NCBI RefSeq assembly: GCF_016806065.1 | Contig: NZ_CP032405.1 | Coordinates: forward strand, 976,501-1,040,500 | DNA from: Rhizobium rosettiformans | Lineage (GTDB): Bacteria > Pseudomonadota > Alphaproteobacteria > Rhizobiales > Rhizobiaceae | Direction: 5' to 3' | DNA: 64,000 nucleotides | Shown here: positions 60,216-64,000 of the stretch, in pieces | How positions within the stretch are numbered: position 1 is the first letter of the stretch | Layout: every line of letters begins with the position of its first letter | Notes under the pieces: model-generated | Databases searched by the model: none | What the model was told of the DNA's origin: nothing | What the model saw: only the letters and a program-made list of their open reading frames with translations | Position numbers and translations under genes: made by a program

Positions 60216-60863
60216 TTAGTTTGCCTGCCCCTTGATGCCGGCCACCCAAGATTCGGCGAGGGGCAGCATGCGCTCGGCCATGAGCTTCAGCCCCTCGGTA
60301 TTGGGATGCATTCCATCGTCGAGCAGGAGGCTGCGTTCGGTGATGACGCCGTCGAGCACAAAGGGGTAAAGCGGCAGGGCGTACTTTTCGGCAAGCCGTG
60401 GATAGATCGCATTGAACCTCTGGCCGTAGTCATCACCCATATTCGGCGGCGCCAGCATACCCACGAGCAGGATCGGGATATTGCGCTCTTTAAGCCGGAT
60501 GATGATCTGCTCCAGGTTCTTCTCGGTCTGCTCCGGCGGGATCCCCCGCAAGGCATCATTGGCTCCGAGTTCGAGAATGACGCCATCGGTTCCCTCGGGC
60601 ACAGACCAGTCGACACGTGACAGGCCGCCTGAGGTGGTATCGCCGGATACGCCTGCATTGGTAATGACGACGTCGTGCCCCTTGGCTACCAGCTGACGCT
60701 GAAGCTGGGCCGGCAGCGCATCTCCCTGCGGCAGCTGATATCCGGCCATCAGGCTGTCACCGAGGCCGACAAGCTGCAAAGGCTCGGCCGCAGCAATCCG
60801 CGTACCGGCAATGACCGCCAGCAGGATCACGGCGAAATGAAGGAACTGAGCTTTAAAAGTCAT
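60216..60863 (-). CDS. tesA: arylesterase/lysophospholipase L1-like SGNH hydrolase (TesA type)
   Basis: A 215-residue periplasmic SGNH esterase with signal peptide (about 1-26). Catalytic S37 lies in GDSLMAGYQL, the oxyanion Gly in NAGVSGDT, N102 in GANDAL, and D183/H186 in DDGMHPN. E. coli TesA is a thioesterase, protease I and lysophospholipase L1. GGAAAGG precedes ATG 60863. It is divergent from an ABC ATPase-permease pair, the same layout as tesA-ybbA-ybbP in E. coli. Confidence 0.93.
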   Translation of the reverse strand: MTFKAQFLHFAVILLAVIAGTRIAAAEPLQLVGLGDSLMAGYQLPQGDALPAQLQRQLVAKGHDVVITNAGVSGDTTSGGLSRVDWSVPEGTDGVILELGANDALRGIPPEQTEKNLEQIIIRLKERNIPILLVGMLAPPNMGDDYGQRFNAIYPRLAEKYALPLYPFVLDGVITERSLLLDDGMHPNTEGLKLMAERMLPLAESWVAGIKGQAN

Positions 60864-60937
60864 GGGGCCTTTCCTAGATTGCTGGGAATGCCGCACTGCG
60901 GCGAAGCTTCGTCTTGCCAGATATAGGATGGTCGAGT

Positions 60938-61651
60938 GTGAGAAACAGCATCATTGAACTGAAAAGCGCCGATCTCACCCTTGGCAACGCTGCAGCCTCC
61001 GTTCACGTTTTGAAGAGCATCGACCTGTCGATCGCGGAGAGCGAAGCCGTCGGTATCGTCGGGCCGTCAGGCTCCGGCAAGTCGACGCTTTTGATGGTGC
61101 TGGCCGGACTGGAACGCCTCGACAGCGGCGAGATCCACGTTCGCAACACGCCGCTTCACACGCTGAGCGAGGATCGGCTCGCCGATTTCCGCGGCAAGAA
61201 CATCGGCATCGTCTTCCAGTCCTTCCACCTGATTGCCAACATGACGGCGCTTGAGAATGTCGCCGTCCCCCTGGAACTCGCGAATGTGAAGGGCGCCTTC
61301 GACATCGCACGCAAGGAGCTCGAATCCGTCGGTCTCGGCGAGCGTCTCAGCCACTATCCCGGCCAATTGTCCGGTGGCGAGCAACAACGCGTGGCAATCG
61401 CACGTGCATTGGCTCCCTCGCCGGCTGTTCTGATCGCCGATGAGCCGACAGGAAACCTCGACACGGAGACCGGCCGGCAGATTGCCGACCTTCTGTTTTC
61501 CAAGCAGCAGGAACGCGGCATGACACTGATCCTCGTCACGCACGATCCGTCGCTTGCCGCCCGCTGCACCCGGCAGATCAAGGTGGCATCCGGCCGCATC
61601 GCCGGCGACAGCCGAACCGAGCAGACCCGTCTCGCTTCGGTGTCCGCATGA
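60938..61651 (+). CDS. ABC transporter ATP-binding protein (YbbA-like, LolD/MacB family)
   Basis: A 237-residue ATPase. Walker A is GPSGSGKS, the Q-loop FQSFHLI, the signature LSGGEQQR and Walker B VLIADEPT, with the H-loop VTHD; all are intact. The GTG start at 60938 has GGA about nine bases upstream; a TTG at 60914 would add eight residues. Its TGA overlaps the permease ATG (ATGA). It likely powers a mechanotransmission-type or lipoprotein-type complex with the permease. Confidence 0.93.
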   Translation: MRNSIIELKSADLTLGNAAASVHVLKSIDLSIAESEAVGIVGPSGSGKSTLLMVLAGLERLDSGEIHVRNTPLHTLSEDRLADFRGKNIGIVFQSFHLIANMTALENVAVPLELANVKGAFDIARKELESVGLGERLSHYPGQLSGGEQQRVAIARALAPSPAVLIADEPTGNLDTETGRQIADLLFSKQQERGMTLILVTHDPSLAARCTRQIKVASGRIAGDSRTEQTRLASVSA

Positions 61652-64000
61652 CGTCCTTCGGCACCCGTCTGTCCATCGCTTTCCGTATAGCTCTGCGCGA
61701 ACTGCGTGGCGGCCTGAGCGGCTTCTACATTTTCCTCGCCTGCATTGCACTTGGCACTGGCGCGATCGCAGCCGTGAACTCCGTTTCGACGGCGATCACC
61801 AATGCGATTTCCTCGGAGGGACGGACGCTTCTGGCAGGTGACGTTCGCTTCGAACTCGACAATCGCGAGGCGACATCGGACGAACTGGCCTTCCTCGAAG
61901 GTTTCGGCACTGTCTCGGTCACCACCAACCTGCGCTCCATGGCGCGCCTGCCCGACGGATCGGATCAGTCGCTCGTCGAAATCAAGGCCGTTGATGAGGC
62001 TTATCCGCTCTATGGCAGACTGATCGCCGACCCCGACCAGCCACTTTCCGAATTGCTCGTTGCGGACAATGGCGCTTATGGCGCGGTTGTCGCCCCGCTC
62101 CTGCTTGAGCGGATGAATATGAAGGTCGGCGACGAACTGCTGGTCGGCAATAGCCGATTCAGGATCAGTGGCACCATCGTCACCGAGCCGGATGCTATAT
62201 CCGATGGCTTCGGTTTTGCGCCGCGCTTTCTGACGAGCCGCGAAGGGCTCTTCGCCAGCGGCCTCGTGGCGACCGGCAGCCTCGTCGAACACGCCTACAA
62301 GATCCGCTACACTGACCCCGCACCGTCGGCGCAAGCCATTCGCGAACGCGCTCAAGCCGAATATCCGACGGCAGGCTGGTCGATCCGCAGCAGTGATCGG
62401 GCAGCTCCTGCCCTGACTGAAAATGTCGAGCGCTTCTCGCAATTCCTGACCCTGGTCGGCCTGACCGCGCTCGTGGTTGGCGGCGTCGGCGTTGCCAATG
62501 CCGTTCGCGCCTTCCTCGATTCCAAGCGAACCGTGATCGCCACACTGAAATGCGTCGGCGCACCCGCCTCGGTCGTTGTCATGGTCTATCTGATCCAGAT
62601 CACGCTTGTGGCGTCCGTCGGCATTCTCGCCGGCTTGGTCCTCGGCGCAATCGCACCCCCGATCGTTGCAAATTATCTCTCCGGCATCCTGCCGATCTCC
62701 GCCGAAGCGACGCTTTACCCACGCGCCCTTCTGCTCGCGGCCCTCTTCGGCATGCTCGTCACCTTTGCCTTTGCCATCCTGCCGCTGGGCCATGCCCGCA
62801 AGGTGCCGGCGACAGCCCTGTTCCGCGAGCAGGGCTTTGAGGCGTCAGGCCTGCCCTCCTGGCCTTACCTTCTCGCCATGGCTCTGGCGCTTGCCGCATT
62901 GGCAGCTCTTGCCATCTTCACCTCCGAACAACAGCGGATCGCGACGATCTTCCTAGGCGCCATGGCGGCTGGATTTGTGCTGCTCCGTGTGGTTGCCATG
63001 GGCATCGCCTGGCTTGCGAAACGCAGCCCGCGCATCAATTCGGCGGCACTCAGGCTTGCGGTCGGCAACATTCACCGCCCGGGCGCTTTGACCCCTGCAG
63101 TCACCCTGTCGCTCGGCCTTGGCCTCAGCCTGCTCGTGGCGCTGGCGCTGATCGATGGCAATCTGCGGCGAGAACTGACCGGCAATCTGCCGGAAAGGGC
63201 ACCGAACTTCTTCTTCGTCGACATCCAGAGCGGCGAGATCGACGGCTTCCGCAATCTCGTTGAAGGCATGGCGCCCGAGGGCAAGCTGATCGAGGTACCG
63301 ATGTTGCGCGGCCGTATCGTCGAGCTCAACGGCACCGATGTCGCCAAGGTCGAGGTGCCGCCGGAAGGCCGCTGGGTTCTGCGCGGCGATCGCGGTCTGA
63401 CTTATGCGCGAAACGTGCCGGAAAACAGCACCTTGACCGAAGGCGAGTGGTGGGCCGACGGCTATGAAGGCGAGGCTCTCGTTTCCTTCGCCGAGCAGGA
63501 AGGGCGCGAACTGGGACTGAAGATCGGCGACACGATCACCATCAATGTGCTCGGGCGCAACATCACGGCGAAGATCGCCAATTTCCGCACCGTCGAATGG
63601 GAAAGCCTGTCGATGAACTTCGTCATGGTGTTCTCGCCGAACACCTTTGCCGGCGCTCCCCATGCCTGGTTGGCGACGCTGATCGACCAGGATGCGACCG
63701 CCGCCGAGGAAGCCTCGATCCTGCGATCGGTCACGCAGCAGTTCCCGACAATCACGACCGTGAGGGTAAAGGATGCGCTCGATGTCGTCGATCGCCTCGT
63801 CGGACAGTTGGCAACGGCGATCCGTGCAGCCGCTGCCATCGCGTTGATTGCATCGGTGCTGGTTCTGTCGGGGGCGCTCGCAGCCGGCAACCGGGCACGC
63901 ACCCATGACGCCGTGATCCTGAAGACGCTGGGGGCGACCCGCGCCATGCTGATCCGCGCCTTCACCTACGAGTACATGCTGCTCGGCGCAGCCACCGCGA
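61648..64000 (+). CDS. FtsX-like ABC permease (YbbP-like), partial
   Basis: The open frame runs from ATG 61648, overlapping the ATPase stop, to the right edge with no stop: at least 784 residues. An N-terminal helix (about 24-46) is followed by a large periplasmic domain, then FtsX-type helices around 270-300, 315-340 and 360-385. A second half begins near 415 with more helices, and another periplasmic domain is followed by a final FtsX bundle starting near 725. This duplicated layout matches YbbP-type permeases. Partner of the ATPase and possibly of the TesA esterase. Confidence 0.93.
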   Translation, partial: MTSFGTRLSIAFRIALRELRGGLSGFYIFLACIALGTGAIAAVNSVSTAITNAISSEGRTLLAGDVRFELDNREATSDELAFLEGFGTVSVTTNLRSMARLPDGSDQSLVEIKAVDEAYPLYGRLIADPDQPLSELLVADNGAYGAVVAPLLLERMNMKVGDELLVGNSRFRISGTIVTEPDAISDGFGFAPRFLTSREGLFASGLVATGSLVEHAYKIRYTDPAPSAQAIRERAQAEYPTAGWSIRSSDRAAPALTENVERFSQFLTLVGLTALVVGGVGVANAVRAFLDSKRTVIATLKCVGAPASVVVMVYLIQITLVASVGILAGLVLGAIAPPIVANYLSGILPISAEATLYPRALLLAALFGMLVTFAFAILPLGHARKVPATALFREQGFEASGLPSWPYLLAMALALAALAALAIFTSEQQRIATIFLGAMAAGFVLLRVVAMGIAWLAKRSPRINSAALRLAVGNIHRPGALTPAVTLSLGLGLSLLVALALIDGNLRRELTGNLPERAPNFFFVDIQSGEIDGFRNLVEGMAPEGKLIEVPMLRGRIVELNGTDVAKVEVPPEGRWVLRGDRGLTYARNVPENSTLTEGEWWADGYEGEALVSFAEQEGRELGLKIGDTITINVLGRNITAKIANFRTVEWESLSMNFVMVFSPNTFAGAPHAWLATLIDQDATAAEEASILRSVTQQFPTITTVRVKDALDVVDRLVGQLATAIRAAAAIALIASVLVLSGALAAGNRARTHDAVILKTLGATRAMLIRAFTYEYMLLGAATA

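Overview
The window looks like ordinary chromosome from a member of the Rhizobiaceae (Rhizobium/Agrobacterium/Ensifer group, Alphaproteobacteria). The evidence is the GC-rich codon use; an F1-only ATP synthase operon in the order atpHAGDC; the rhizobial TCA run mdh-sucC-sucD-sucA-sucB followed by lpdA; a Brucella-type Omp19 lipoprotein; an IalB-family protein; hemC-hemD joined to a Mic60-like gene and hemY; and a perfect CtrA-type box. I recognised no tRNA or rRNA gene, IS element, prophage or CRISPR array. The only mobile-type module is a ParD/ParE toxin-antitoxin pair.

Layout. 0-4.4 kb (+): a sugar-acid-type catabolic cluster (aldehyde dehydrogenase, enolase-superfamily dehydratase, GMC oxidoreductase). 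4.4-9.4 kb (-): atpHAGDC with a strong terminator. 9.7-13.3 kb (-): a membrane protein, PriA and an acyltransferase. 13.5-15.6 kb (+): XerC and a TraB/GumN protein. 15.6-16.6 kb (-): a DUF2867 protein and cytochrome b561. 16.7-27.4 kb (-): mdh-sucCDAB, three small accessory genes and lpdA, probably one transcription unit. 27.6-32.9 kb (-): zapE, omp19 and sdhCDAB. 33.2 kb (+): a small secreted protein behind a CtrA box. 33.6-37.1 kb (-): tsaD-gpsA-yciI-EVE-methyltransferase. 37.1-43.1 kb (+): hemC-hemD-mic60-hemY-terB-like-glutamine amidotransferase. 43-46.3 kb: an MFS transporter, yggT-DUF167, ppa and a GNAT acetyltransferase. 46.5-50.6 kb (-): typA and an M3 peptidase. 50.8-56.1 kb: an orphan 142-residue protein, a Bcr/CflA exporter, argG, parDE, an SDR and a LysE exporter. 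56.1-64 kb: rlmN, ialB, a DUF1232 protein, a pterin dehydratase, an LMW phosphatase, thpR, a TesA-type esterase, and an ABC ATPase with an FtsX-type permease that runs off the right edge.

How it fits together. The core is energy metabolism: F1-ATPase, 2-oxoglutarate to oxaloacetate through OGDH, SCS, SDH and MDH, plus heme synthesis. Around it sit translation and tRNA maintenance genes (TsaD, RlmN, TypA, ThpR) and membrane or envelope functions. Genes are tightly packed. Several convergent pairs overlap at their 3' ends, and one terminator lies inside a neighbouring coding region.

I do not see a convincing new multi-gene defence or biosynthetic system. The best leads are the CtrA-box secreted protein, the three uncharacterised genes inside the suc-lpd run, the EVE/METTL20-like tail of the tsaD operon, the Mic60-heme cluster with its TerB/amidotransferase extension, and several unexplained RNA hairpins. 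All functions are inferred from reading the sequence; no database search was run.
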